DNA of 64,000 bases, taken from contig NW_023604295.1 of assembly GCF_014898055.3 (NCBI RefSeq), positions 136,802,676 to 136,866,675 of the forward strand, given 5' to 3'. Position numbers and translations under genes: made by a program. Source of the DNA: Talpa occidentalis (lineage: Eukaryota; Chordata; Mammalia; Eulipotyphla; Talpidae). Shown piece after piece: positions 36,502 through 47,769 of the stretch. Position 1 is the stretch's first letter. Every line of letters starts with the position of its first letter. The notes beneath the pieces were generated by a model that saw only the letters and a list, made by a program, of their open reading frames with translations, was not told where the DNA came from and made no database searches.

Positions 36502-36814
36502 GGGCCTCCCCGGTGGCGCAGCGGTTGAGATCTGGGTTGCGAAGCTGCCCGCGGCCTCTGCAGCACCGGTTCGATCCCCGGCTGCTCCCCGGCCACCGGA
36601 GGAGGGTCCCACATGGCGCGCAGACCTCTCCTGCGGCCCGCTGCTCCTCTCAGCAGTGTACTTTGGTCCTTCTGCCTGCTCTGCTCCCCGCTCTGGCTCT
36701 GGTGGATTCTCTCACCCTCCCGCACTTCTGACTGTACCCAGTGCATGTATAAACAAATAAATGAATAAAATACATGCCTCTTAAAAAAAAAAAAAAAGAA
36801 TTAAAAAAAAAAAA
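36502..36814 (+). repeat. tRNA-derived SINE, sense, subfamily B, with perfect 19-bp target duplication
   Basis: Head GGGCCTCCCCGGTGGCGCAG with intact B box GGTTCGATCCC; body CTCTGGCTCTGGTGGATTC and CTGACTGTACCCAGTGC. The 19-bp direct repeat AGAAATGGTCAGAAAATAG flanks it (36484-36502 and 36814-36832). A young copy. Confidence 0.97.
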
Positions 36815-37010
36815 GAAATGGTCAGAAAATAGTTTTGATTTCTAAAAAAATCAACTATTTTTGTGCATCATTATGAACAAATGTCTTAGTAAAGTTATTC
36901 ACTTTCGAAAGGACACCTTGCAAAGGTATTTTTTAAATCCACTGAAGCAATCAGAAAATACTTCAAACTAAAATTCCAGACAGGGAAGAGCTCTTCCCAG
37001 GTGTGATGAT

Positions 37011-37135
37011 TTTTTTTTTTTTTTTTTTTTTTGGTGGGACCCTCGCCGGTGGCTGGGGATCGAACTGGCGCTGCAGAGGCTGCGGTCAGCCTCACAACCC
37101 AGTGCTCAACCGCTGCGCCACCAGGGGAGGTCCCC
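37011..37135 (-). repeat. head-only SINE copy (tRNA-like part plus poly(A))
   Basis: On the minus strand: GACCTCCCCTGGTGGCGCAG head to the GGTCCCACC junction, then directly poly(A) (T-run 37011-37032 on +). The roughly 150-bp body of the family is absent. CCCAGGTGTGATGATTTTT flanks it on both sides (36998 and 37134 onward, edges ambiguous in the T-run). Confidence 0.9.
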
Positions 37136-37769
37136 AGGTGTGATGATTTTTGAGAACAGTGTGTAGGTGTTAAACTTGGAACTGAGAAGCAATCTGACTT
37201 GGCCCAGATTTTCTTTTACCAAAGGAAAGAGAATCCAGCAAACTTTTGATAGTTGTGTGGGGTTAGCACAATCAGTGATAAGCTGGAAGACCCCTAAATA
37301 TGCATAGCGATCTATTTCCCACAGAGATGTGCTGAACTCAGAGGTATACGGTATGGGAGTCTAGAGTGTTGTGCCAGAAGTTTCTAACAAGGTGAAATCT
37401 CTGAGCATTTCATAGTGTTTTGTATACAAAATTCTAACTAGAAGGAGAGGGTCTGCTACAAATGGAGACTGGTCTCCTGAAGACATTTGCCACATTTTGA
37501 AGCTCTGTGGAAGGAATTTAGAGAGAAAAACTCAAAACCTTCAATGAGCAGAAATGAATCAATTTTATAGTCCTTCAGGAGACAAAGACTGCCATGCCCT
37601 TAATCAGAAGCCAGAGGAATAAGCCAGAGGTGAACTGGGTCTTAATCTTTACAGTCCAGTCTGAATACATATCGCTCAATCTCTCTGTTGGATCCAGGGA
37701 ATCAAACTTTTATCCTTCTACTGGTTAGAAGGCTTGATTCTGCCTAGTAGAGAGAAGGTCAGTGTCCTC

Positions 37770-38110
37770 TTCTAGAAGATATCATCTGGAGCATATCAAA
37801 ATTAAAAACTTGAACACTAGAGAGAGAGAAAAATCTTAAAGAACCAGAGGAAAAACAGTCAATTTTGAAAAAAGAATGTCTTAATGTAGACTTTAAAACA
37901 GATGAAACATAAGTTCAGAAGACATAAATGCCATTTTTAATTTGCTGAAGGGAAAAAGGAAAAAAAAAAAACCGTCTTGCTTACCTCGACTTCTATATCC
38001 AGGGGAAAATCTTTCAAGAATTAAGTAAAGATGCTTTCAGACAAACATAAGCTGAGAGAACTCATTGCCAGTAGTCTTCTTAAGCAAGGATCTTTCCTTG
38101 TTCAGAAATT
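37770..38110 (+). repeat. L1-derived fragment, sense
   Basis: AGAGAGAAAAATCTTAAAG, CTTTCAGACAAACATAAGCT and GAGAGAACTCATTGCCAG match a segment of old mammalian L1 elements. Confidence 0.65.
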
Positions 38111-38284
38111 GATAAAAGTAACGATTTGTGTAAAACCTTAACATACCAGGCATGCTATAATATGATGGGGGTTCTAGTTACATACTTGTGCGCATGCATA
38201 TGCAGATATGTGCATGTGCAAAGGTTCATCCCATACGTACTAACTGGGTTTTAAATTTGTGCTAGAAAGTCTATATCATAGCTA

Positions 38285-39268
38285 CTAAGCTTATGAAAAT
38301 GTTTAATGTCATTCATTATTAGGGAAATACAAACTCAAACTACAATAAGATACCATTCCACAACCACTAGGATGAGTATAGTAAAGACAAAAATAGCAAG
38401 TGGTGAATATGTGGAAAAGGTGGAATACTCACATATCATTGGTGGGAATGTAAAAGTATAGTCACTATAGAAAGTATTTTGGTGGTTTCTCAAAATTTAA
38501 ACATAGTTACCCAGCAATTCCACACATAGGCATCTACCCAAGAGAAATAAAACCTATGTCCATTTAAAAAATAATGTAAATATTTAATAGCAGTATTACT
38601 TGTAATGGTCAAAAAAAAAGGTCAAATAGGGCCTCCCCGGTTGCACAGCGGTTGAGCGCTGGGTTGCGAAGCTGCCCGCAGCCTCTGCAGCGCTGGTTCG
38701 ATCCCCGGCCACCGAGCAAGGATCCCACATGGCGCGACAGACCTCTCCTGCCGCCCGCTACTCCCCTCAGCAGTGTCCTTCGTCTGTCAGTCTGCCTGTT
38801 CTTTTCCCGGCTCTGGCTCTGGTGAATTCTCTCACCCTCCCATGCTTCTGACTGTACCCAGTGCTTATATAAATAAATAAATCTTTAAAAAATAAAAAAA
38901 AAAAAAAGAGGAGGAGGCAACAGGAATAAGCACTGATACAAGCTACACATGGTGGAACCCTTAAATGTTAATCTAAGTGAAAGAAGCCACAAACAACATA
39001 TTGTGTGATTCCAGAGATCGAAAATGTCTAGAAAATCAAGTATATAGACATAGAAAGAACAGTGATGACCCTATTGCTGGAGGAGGGAATAGGAACTAAC
39101 GGCATAGGCATGATGGAACTTTCCAGGTGAAGGAATGTTCTAAAACTGGATTATGGTGTGAGTTGCACAAATGTATCAATTCACTAAAAAAAATCACTGA
39201 ACTGTGCACATACGATAGGTGAAATTTATGATATGTAAGCACACCCCAATAAAACTTAAAAAAAAAAC
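38285..39268 (+). repeat. L1 ORF2 3' end and 3' UTR, sense, split by a SINE
   Basis: TTAGGGAAATACAAACTCAAA, ACCACTAGGATGAGTATA, GGTGGGAATGTAAAAGTATAG, CAGCAATTCCAC and CTAAGTGAAAGAAGCCAC follow L1M order; the end is CCCCAATAAAACTTAAAAAA. The SINE at 38629-38906 interrupts it. Reverse transcriptase frame destroyed. Confidence 0.9.
38629..38906 (+). repeat. tRNA-derived SINE, sense, subfamily B
   Basis: GGGCCTCCCCGGTTGCACAG head, GGTTCGATCCCC B box, CTGACTGTACCCAGTGC near the end. Inserted into the L1 fossil. Confidence 0.96.
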
Positions 39269-39785
39269 ACCAGTGATTTATTTTTCATTTGCAGAACCCC
39301 GCGTTCAAAACAGTCAACAACAATTTAGATTTTAGCAGTATGAAAATATAGGGATCACTTGTGAGGAAATGAATACAACAAAGCTATTTTGGGAAATAGT
39401 GGTTAAGAGTGTCAGCAGCTCTCATACTAGCATTGTTCAGTGGGCCCATATTTAGCAAAATATCTATTGCTTTCTTACAATAGGAAAATAATTCTTTTGT
39501 AAATGTTTTGGAAAATTTTTATCTATTTTTTGTAGGTGTTTCCAGCTAAAGTAAATTTGTGATATCCTAGTACCATGCTGATCTTATACCTACGTTTGGG
39601 AATGACTAAATATTGTAAATTCCAGTATAGAAAATATAAAAATGAAATATTTACAACTTTACTCCCTAAAAAATGTTGCTATAATACTTACTGGTTTGAT
39701 TGTATCTAAAAATAAATTCACAAACAATAGAGATTTTCAGATATATTTGTAGAAATACCATTCAAATATAAAGCCTAGAATTCTT

Positions 39786-40058
39786 TTTTTTTTTAAGATT
39801 TATTTATATATGCATACAAGAGCTGGGGTACAGGCCAGAGATGCGGGGGATAAGAGGATTCACCAGAGACAGAGTGGGGAACAGAACAGGCAGACTGTCT
39901 GAAATACACTGCTGAGGGAAGCAGCGGGTGAGACTCCAGGAGAGGTCTGCCGTGCCATGTGGGACCCTTGCTGGGCGGCCAGGATCAAACTCGTGCTGCA
40001 GAGGCTGTGGATTGCTTCATAGGTTGCATCTTAAACCCTTGCTCTACCAGGGAGGCCC
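39786..40058 (-). repeat. tRNA-derived SINE, antisense
   Basis: Full-length family member flanked by the 17-bp repeat TAAAGCCTAGAATTCTT (39769-39785 and 40059-40075). Confidence 0.96.
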
Positions 40059-41812
40059 TAAAGCCTAGAATTCTTAATAACTAAAATGTGAAGATCAGAC
40101 TAATAAAGTATTTACATCTAGAGGGACAAACTGAAAATTTAAAGGATAGTGAAAATTGAAGAGGTGACTTAATTTTGTTGAAAAGTTCAACAGTCATTCT
40201 AGGAATTTCATAAACCAAGTCGCTGGACAGTCATCAAACCCTAGTACAGACACAGCAGAATTCTGTCCCGTAACCTCTAGGCATATCTCATGCCCACATT
40301 TTTTTTGGTTTTGGTTTTGGGCAGGTTGTCATCTCAAGGATCTTGGGAATGGAATAAACGTAGAATAACCACACAATCAAGAGTCTGCTCTCCCTGGTGA
40401 GTATGAGATCAAAAACAAGTCTATTCTCAAAATCCCCCAACTGAAGTCAAATAACTCCATGCAAATGTAAAGGAGCCTTAATGGGGGGGGGCTGTCAAGC
40501 TTTGGCCTAAAGCATGTGTATTTCTCAAGCCCGCCTCCCTCCTGAGGTCCTTAAGTTCCTACTCAGAGAGTGGGTTTATCTCCAAGCTCTAATGGAACCT
40601 ATTTTCTTCCACTGCCAGCGCTGCTTCCCACCCTGCGTATGCCTCTTGCCACTGCAGCATCCTAAAACACAGTAACTTCATGAAAACATTTAAGCCTGTG
40701 AGTCTCCAAAATATTGCTTAGATATACTGGAAATTCAGAGACAGGAAAAAAGCAACAACAACAAAAAAAAACAACAAAAAACCACCACCAAGAGTGCTCT
40801 TTTTCCCTTGTTTCAGAATGAACAAAATTCCCTGGGAAGTATTCCAGCTGGCTTGGCTTAAATCAGGTGCCCACCCAGTGAACCAAGCACTTGAGCGGAG
40901 GGCCGGGTATTGGGGAAATAACCTTGTGAAAACGCCCCTCTAATCCCAAGACTAGATTTGAGTGCAGGTAGTTAACAGGAGGGGTCAGGAAACGCTGGTA
41001 GGAGTGGGGGAAGTGAGACAAAGAAGGGAAGGCTGTAAATAAAGGGGATCTTATCAAGCCGGTTACCATTGGTAATGACCTGAACATAATCCCACGGGAA
41101 AACTCTGAGACTGTCCAGCACAAGCCTCAAAGTTATCCCACCTGAAGGGCTAGAGAGCTGGGTATTTATATAACAAATCCAGTCAGTGAGGGCTGCTGAG
41201 AGAGGAGGCTGATAATTCCCAGGCACTTCCAAATTCCCTGACTACACAGGAACGGGGCTGCCTTCCAGACTTGAGAGAAAGCCCCCAGGCAGAGAAAGGC
41301 AGATTCTGAAGCCATAAATCTGCCTGGAAACACTGAAATGTAGTTGGGAGCAGTATTAGCAGATCTACAGGGTCTACCACTCTTAATTTCTTTGTCAGAT
41401 AAAAATTAACTGCACACAGAGTTGTTATAACTTCAAAAAAGAATGCCTATGAGACTTTATAAAATAGAACATAAAACACACAGAATTGTTTGGAAATTTC
41501 TTGAAGGCACAGAATATATACCACATCGTAGCTCAAATATTTACTGAGTGAATTTGTTTACTGAATGAATTTGTAGTATGTGAACATATTACATTTCCTA
41601 GATTTATAAAAGATGGGATTATTTTTAAACTGTCATTAAGATCAATAACTCATTTCTACTAACATCTAAAAGAATTTTTCATGTTTCAATAAGTGTAAAG
41701 GTGTGGCCTTGGTCTATTCCTTCTCTCATTCTTTTAATATCTAGTTTATTCTAGATAATTGTTGCCCACCCAGTAACCATTCTCCAGTCTTACCTTTAAA
41801 TATACCTTGTTC

Positions 41813-42081
41813 GGGCCCCGCTGGTGGCGCAAGGGGTTAAGATGCAGCCTATGAGGCTATCAGCTGCCACTGTAGCACGATATCAAGCCAGGGCCGGCCA
41901 TGGAGGAACCCACATGGTGCAGCAGACCTCTCCTGACTTACCCGCTGCTCCCCTCAGCAGTGTATTTCAGTGGATCCACCTGTTCTGCTCCCCACTCTGT
42001 CTCTGCTGAACCCTCTCACACCCCCCACCCCTGTACCCCAGCTCTTGTATGCATAAATAAATAAATTTTTAAAAAATATAT
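41813..42081 (+). repeat. tRNA-derived SINE, sense
   Basis: GGGCCCCGCTGGTGGCGCAA head; flanked by ATATACCTTGTTC (41800-41812 and 42082-42094). Confidence 0.95.
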
Positions 42082-42743
42082 ATATACCTTGTTCAAATCA
42101 ACCACGAGAATGCTACTCTGAGTAGCAGAAGAGAAAGGCACATTCCTTGATGTGAAACCCAACATTTGAGTTTCTAAAGCAATACCATTAGCCATCTTCT
42201 CTCAATCTTCTTATTTTAGAAAAATAAACTAGTAACACTATTGAATAGGTATTCAGTTACAGGCGGCCAGTGATTCATTACTTAATAAATAGCATTTTTT
42301 TTTTTCCTTTTGCATAGCAACCACAATACAAGTACTTTTATTTCTGGAGTAAATTGCTTGAGATAGTAACTCATCAGAAAACACATATGAGCAGCAGTGT
42401 TTGGCCAGATTAGTTTTAATCCATCTGGATTCCTCTATAAGGAAAGATCACATTATTCACCTCAGCTTTCTACCTGTTCTCTCCTCCAATGCTCACTTTG
42501 ATCTTTTAAAACTTCCACCTACATGAGTTCGGTAGGGCTGTATAACCGGGACCCATGAGTGAGATGATAACTTTCCAGATGCCAAGTTAATGTGCATAAC
42601 CAGTTCAGCATGCTGTGCTGCACACCACCTTGCTTGGCTCAGCCATATTCAAAAGCAGCCTCGGTTCTCCCTCCAGAATAGATTTTGAATCTCTGTACTA
42701 TTTTCATATCTACGATCATGTGAGTTCAAACCACAATAATCTC

Positions 42744-42995
42744 TTTTTTTTTTAAGATTTATTTATTTATTTATACAAGAAACAGGGTACAGGCTAGATG
42801 CACAGGAGGGTGAGAGGATTCACCAGAGATAGAGTGGGGAACAGAACAGGCAGACTGAAGAAATACACTGCTGAGGGGAGCAGCGGGTGCGCCATGTGGG
42901 ACCCTCGCTGGCCGGCGGGGATCGAACCAGTGCTACAGAGGCTGTGGACAGCTTCACAGTGTGGTGCTCAACCGCCTGTGCCACCAGGGGAGGCC
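42744..42995 (-). repeat. tRNA-derived SINE, antisense
   Basis: T-run/AAGATTTATTTATTTATTTA tail to GCCACCAGGGGAGGCC head. AATAATCTCTT occurs on both sides as an imperfect target duplication. Confidence 0.95.
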
Positions 42996-43099
42996 ACACA
43001 AAATAATCTCTTACCCAGAGTACAGGTACAGACTCTGCACCGGTTTCCCTGATTCCAGGAATTCTTAGTCTTAATAATCCATCCTCCGCAGAATAGGGA

Positions 43100-43557
43100 G
43101 AATTATCTCAAAACTTGGATCAATCACTTCCCAGATGAAACTTTACGATGGCCGACATTTCAGATAAGATTAACATTTCACCCTTGCACACAAGGCCTGT
43201 GTAACCTGCCTTCTTCCCATCTCTAACTTCATCCCCTACCACTCACCTGTTCACTTTCTTTTCATTCCTAAAACACACCAAAATCTTTTTGGGCTCAATA
43301 CTCTTGCACCAGCTATTCCTGCTGTCTAGAATGCTCTCCCTTTCTCATCATCATTGGCTCTTTCATTTCAGATTTCAGTTTAAATGTAATAGCCAACTTT
43401 CATAACATTCATCACTATCTGTAATAGCAAGTGTATTTGCTTATTACTTTAGTATTCATGGCCTCAACTAGACTCCAAGAGGTCAGAGACATGCTGCTTC
43501 TGTTCTCCTTTAATAGTGTGTTTAGCATATATGTGTCTGTAAATTTCAGTTAATTGA
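43100..43557 (+). repeat. L2 3' fragment, sense
   Basis: CCTGCTGTCTAGAATGCTCTC, TTCAGTTTAAATG and CTAGACTCCAAGAGGTCAGAG follow L2 consensus order as remembered. The SINE at 43558-43823 cuts its end. Confidence 0.7.
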
Positions 43558-43823
43558 GGGGCCTCCCTAGTGGTATAGTGTTTAAGGACACAGAGCTATG
43601 AAGCTATCACCAGCCACTGCAGCACAAGTTTGAACCCCAGCCAGGGAGCTGACCCACATGGTGCAGCCCACCTCTCCTGTCTCACCTGATGCTCCCCTCA
43701 GCAGTGCATTTCAGTCTGCTTGTTCTGCTCCCCACTCTGACTCTGGTGAATCCTCTCCCCACCCCTCACCTCTGGCCTACACTCCAGTTCTTATATGCAC
43801 AAATAAATAAATCTCAAAAATTC
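43558..43823 (+). repeat. tRNA-derived SINE, sense
   Basis: GGGGCCTCCCTAGTGGTATAG head, family body, AAATAAATAAATC tail; flanked by TCAGTTAATTGA (43546-43557 and 43824-43835). Inserted in the L2 fossil. Confidence 0.95.
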
Positions 43824-44225
43824 TCAGTTAATTGAATAAATCAATTTCTTAATAGCAGTGATTGATCTTGAAAGCAGTCCCCAGCTTCCAAAATGGACTT
43901 TTTTATCCTTCCATGTAAAAGAGGGAAGTATGATTGCAGCTTTCAGCATAATGAGGGACAAAATACTTTGGGTATTTTTATTTTCCTCCAAAAATTACTT
44001 CCTGTAATGCATTGCCAGGATAGCAGAAAATAGGGGAACTATCTAAGGAATCCCTCGATGCCCCCTCTGCCACCCTATCCAACACCAATATAAGTGCTTG
44101 TGTGGATATGCCTTTTGGTTGAAAGGTTAGCTCTCTAATTCTGGGCTTTAGTACTAGGAAGCTCAGTTGCCAACTATATAAGTCATTTCTCTATTTCATT
44201 ACAACAGCGAAGATATTTAATTTCC

Positions 44226-44286
44226 CTATGTGATGTCTTAGGTCTTATTTTCCAATTGTTTCATATTATTTAACAGGCCTTTTTTT
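44226..44286 (+). repeat. 61-bp duplicated segment, copy 1
   Basis: From CTATGTGATGTC to AACAGGCCTTTTTTT, identical to 45299-45359. It runs into the T-tail of the nested SINEs. Confidence 0.95.
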
Positions 44287-44588
44287 TTTTTTTTTTTTTA
44301 AGATTTATTTATTTATTTATTTATACAAGCACTGGGTACAGTCAGAAACGCGGGAGGATGAGAGAATTCACCAGAGCCAGAGCGGGGAACAGAACAGTCA
44401 GAAGGACCAAAGTACACTGCTGAGGGGAGCAGCGGGTGGCAGGAGAGGTCTGCACGCCATGTGGGACCCTCCTCCGGTGGCCGGGGAGCAGCCGAGCAGC
44501 CGGGGATCCGGGGATCGAGCCGGCGCTGCAGAGGCTGCGGGCAGCTTCACAACCCAGCGCTCAACCGCTGCGCCACCGGGGAGGCCCC
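44281..44588 (-). repeat. tRNA-derived SINE, antisense, subfamily B, inserted in the tail of another SINE
   Basis: CACTGGGTACAGTCAGAAACG, GAATTCACCAGAGCCAGAGCG and GCGCCACCGGGGAGGCCCC. CAGGCCTTTTTTTT on both sides shows insertion into the T-tail of the SINE at 44589-44800. Confidence 0.95.
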
Positions 44589-44800
44589 AGGCCTTTTTTT
44601 TTAGAAAGATTTATTTATACATACAAGAACTGGAGTGTAGGCCAAAGGTGCGGGGGTGTGAGAGGATTCACTATTCACCAGAGAACTAACAGGAGGATCC
44701 ACTGAAATACACTGCTGAGGGGAGCAGCAGGTGAGTCAGGAGAGGTCTGCTGCACCATGTGAGTCAGCTCCCTGGCCCCTTGCACCACCAAGGAGGCCCA
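44589..44800 (-). repeat. tRNA-derived SINE, antisense, host of the nested insertion
   Basis: AAAGATTTATTTATACATACA tail, shortened head (CCTTGCACCACCAAGGAGGCCC). ATTTAACAGG before 44279 and after 44800 is its target duplication. Confidence 0.93.
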
Positions 44801-45298
44801 CATTTAACAGGTGTCTTTAAGGTCCCCAGTCTGGTGCGTTGACTTAAATCATCATAAGACAAAAAGTGAGGTGGATGGGAGATGAAACACAGAGGGATTG
44901 AGACTTCTGGAGTGAGCTGGTAAGGTAAATTTTCTCAGTGATTTAGTAAGCACAGCCATGTGAATTCTTTACCTTATCCTTTGAGGTTTATACTCTACAA
45001 TGTGGTAGGTTTTTTACACTTAAACTGTTTGCTTTTAACTGCTGTGCTCTCTGAGTGACTTTAAAACTTAGAGATCATAGTGGTCTTTCACCACTATTTT
45101 GGTGGGCTCTAGAATTTACAGTGATATACAAAAAGCGCCTTTTAGAGGTCTCTGCTAGCCATTAAGCAAAACATATGCGTCTCAGCAAAGAGAACATCTT
45201 TAAAAAGATGATTAGATCCAACAGATACAGGTGGGCCTTGCCGGCTAGCCTAAATAAGCAAAGCCCCAGCTTCACAGGTCAAGTTTGACTCAGCAAAA

Positions 45299-45359
45299 CT
45301 ATGTGATGTCTTAGGTCTTATTTTCCAATTGTTTCATATTATTTAACAGGCCTTTTTTT
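45299..45359 (+). repeat. 61-bp duplicated segment, copy 2
   Basis: Identical to 44226-44286 and followed at once by a 13-base A run (45360-45372). Confidence 0.95.
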
Positions 45360-46567
45360 AAAAAAAAAAAAAGACCTGTGGAGACCTCAGTAAAGTGAAG
45401 GCCAGGTGTTCCGTAGCAAATACAAATCTCAGAGAGCCAACAGCAGCACCTTGTGGGGAGGTAGCAGGTTTCTACAGGCTGTGGACACTCTCACATGCAG
45501 GGATAGGCGTAGAGGGGAAAGGGAATCTTGCCCTCTGCAGACCCATCAGACATGAGAGGTTTAGCCTGATTTCAGGTCAGCAACTGAGCACCCAGATTTT
45601 GCGTCCTATGAAGAACTAAAGTTTGACCTTCCACCTTTAAATTGTTACTGCTAGTCCTAATTAGACAGCGTGGATGGGCATATCTAAGTCCTATCCATCG
45701 TATGTATATTCTTATTGACTTGCAGAGCTAAAAGAGAAAATAAAGTACGTACTAATCTCCTGGATTCATGTGGCTCTACCACAGATTTTTGAGGGTCACT
45801 CCCTATCGGATTGATTTTAATTCATTAATTCCATATATTTGGCCGTGCCTTTACCTGTCATTCTACAATCAAATTATAGCTTCATTCATGGAAGGGGAGA
45901 AGATTTTTATAAATAAATAGCAGATGTTCTTATTATAAAGATGTTCTTATATGCATCTTACGGGTTTGGCTTAGAGAGACAATTCCATGGAATTGTTACA
46001 AAACCAAAGACTAAGAAGGTAATTAAAATGACTATCCTTGGAATATTGTGTTTAGGAACTAGGTGAGCTCAGAAAATCAAGAAGTGAGGGTGGTTTGACC
46101 AGTGTGTTTCGATCTTTTTTTCAGAATAGTAATAGTGGAATAAAAACAAAGTAAAGGAAGACAGGTGAATTGCCTTGGAGAGAAGTTTCCTTAGGAGAAT
46201 ATGTAACCTCTTAGAGAAATCTGTGGAAACAAACTAGAAAGATGTAAAATGTGAAAACAAGCTCTCAAGTTCCAGGATAAACAGGTATAAAAGAGGAATG
46301 GAGATGTACCTGGACCTAAGTGTCCTTAAGGAAGGCACTAGAACAAAGGAAATTATCTTTGTTGTTACTAGAGCAGAAAAACTTTTGAGGTCTGAAGTAA
46401 TCTAAGAAATCTAAGATCTCAAAGGATGGAGTAGAGTGATTCTTCCTTAAAAATCAGAATATAGGGAACCTGAAGTTGCAATCTCTAAGGGTATATAGAT
46501 TGACTTTGTGTGGGCAGTGGGAAGCACCTCTTTTTAAAGAGAGTTTACTTGCAAAAGTAAGTTTTCT

Positions 46568-46836
46568 GGGCCTCCCCTGGTGGCGCAGGCAGTTGAGCGC
46601 AGTGCTGTGAAGCTATCCACAGCCTCTGCAGTGCTGTTTCAATCAAGGCTGGCCGGCGAGGGTCCCACATGGTGCAGCAGACCTCTCCTGTCGCGCCCGC
46701 TGCTCCCCTCAGCAGTTTATTTCATCAGTCTGCCTGTTCTGTTCCCTGCTTTGTCTCTGGTGAATCCTCTCACCCTCCCGTGCATCTGGCCTGTACCCCA
46801 GTTCTTGTATAAATAAAATCTTAAAAAAAAAAAAAA
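46568..46836 (+). repeat. tRNA-derived SINE, sense
   Basis: GGGCCTCCCCTGGTGGCGCAG head, family body, AATAAAATCTT + 15-base A tail. Confidence 0.95.
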
Positions 46837-46889
46837 AGAAGAACTTTTCTTTGGGAATTTGATTATGGGCAGCAGTTTACATTCAGGTT

Positions 46890-47162
46890 TTTTTTTTTTT
46901 TCAAGGATTTATTTATTTATGATTACAATAACTGGGGTACAGGCCAGAGGTGTGGGAGGTGAGAGGATTCACTAGAGACAGCATGGGGAACAGAACAGGC
47001 ACACTGACTGAAATACACTGCTGAGAGGAGCAGTGGGTGAATCATGAGAGGTCTTCTGCGCCATATGGGTTGCTTCCTGGCTGGGGATCGAACTTGTGCT
47101 GTAGTGCCTGCAGACAGCCTCACAGCACTGAGCGCAACCCCTTGCACCACCAGGGAGGCCCC
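46890..47162 (-). repeat. tRNA-derived SINE, antisense
   Basis: T-run tail, full body, GCACCACCAGGGAGGCCCC head. TTACATTCA lies on both sides. Confidence 0.95.
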
Positions 47163-47667
47163 GGGTTACATTCAAATATAACACATCCGTGTATTGCTGG
47201 TATTTTATTACTGAAATTATTTTATGCTTTTATTCCTGAAGTATTTTTATGTTTTCATTAGAAATCAACAAGGAATCTCTGCTTGTTCTGTTGCACAATG
47301 CAGCCAGATATCATTTGCAGTAAGAACTATAGATAATAGAAAGTGAATTTTCAGCCTTTGGCACAGAATTGGCCTTGAAGTTGATTCAAGTGGTTGATCC
47401 ATTTCAGCACCTTCTTGGGGGACAGACTGACCCCACACACTTTATGATCTAGGTGAGTCCACAGAAGAGGGGCGATCAGGATTGGTAAGGGGAAAGAGCA
47501 GACAGAAAGTGGGACAAAATTATTCTGGTTGAACACTGAGCTCCTGTCAAAGAAGCACTTCTCAGAGGGACTCTAGGCTTAAAGTCTAATCACAGAGGCT
47601 AAGAGGAAAACCTATAGTTCCTCCCTCACTCCTGCCCTGAGAAGGTGACTTTTCTGGTGAATGGTTT

Positions 47668-47769
47668 TTTTTTTTTGAAGATTTATTTATTTATGCATAT
47701 AAGAACTGGGGTGCAGGCCAGAGGTGCGGAGGGTGAGAGGAATCACCAGAGACAGAGTGGGGAGCAGAA
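47668..47769 (-). repeat. 5'-truncated tRNA-derived SINE, antisense
   Basis: Only the tail half is present (GAAGATTTATTTATTTATGC to GAGACAGAGTGGGGAGCAGAAC). TCTGGTGAAT flanks it on both sides, so the truncation happened at insertion. Confidence 0.9.

Noticed and set aside
36502..36600. tRNA-like sequence with A and B boxes
   Set aside because: It is the head of a SINE, followed by a SINE body and poly(A) tail with target duplications; it is not a functional tRNA gene.
36447..36746. Open frames of 60-100 codons with similar protein sequences at many places (e.g. 36447, 44436, 46580, 49413, 62968)
   Set aside because: All lie in copies of the SINE; the similarity reflects the repeat, not a gene family.
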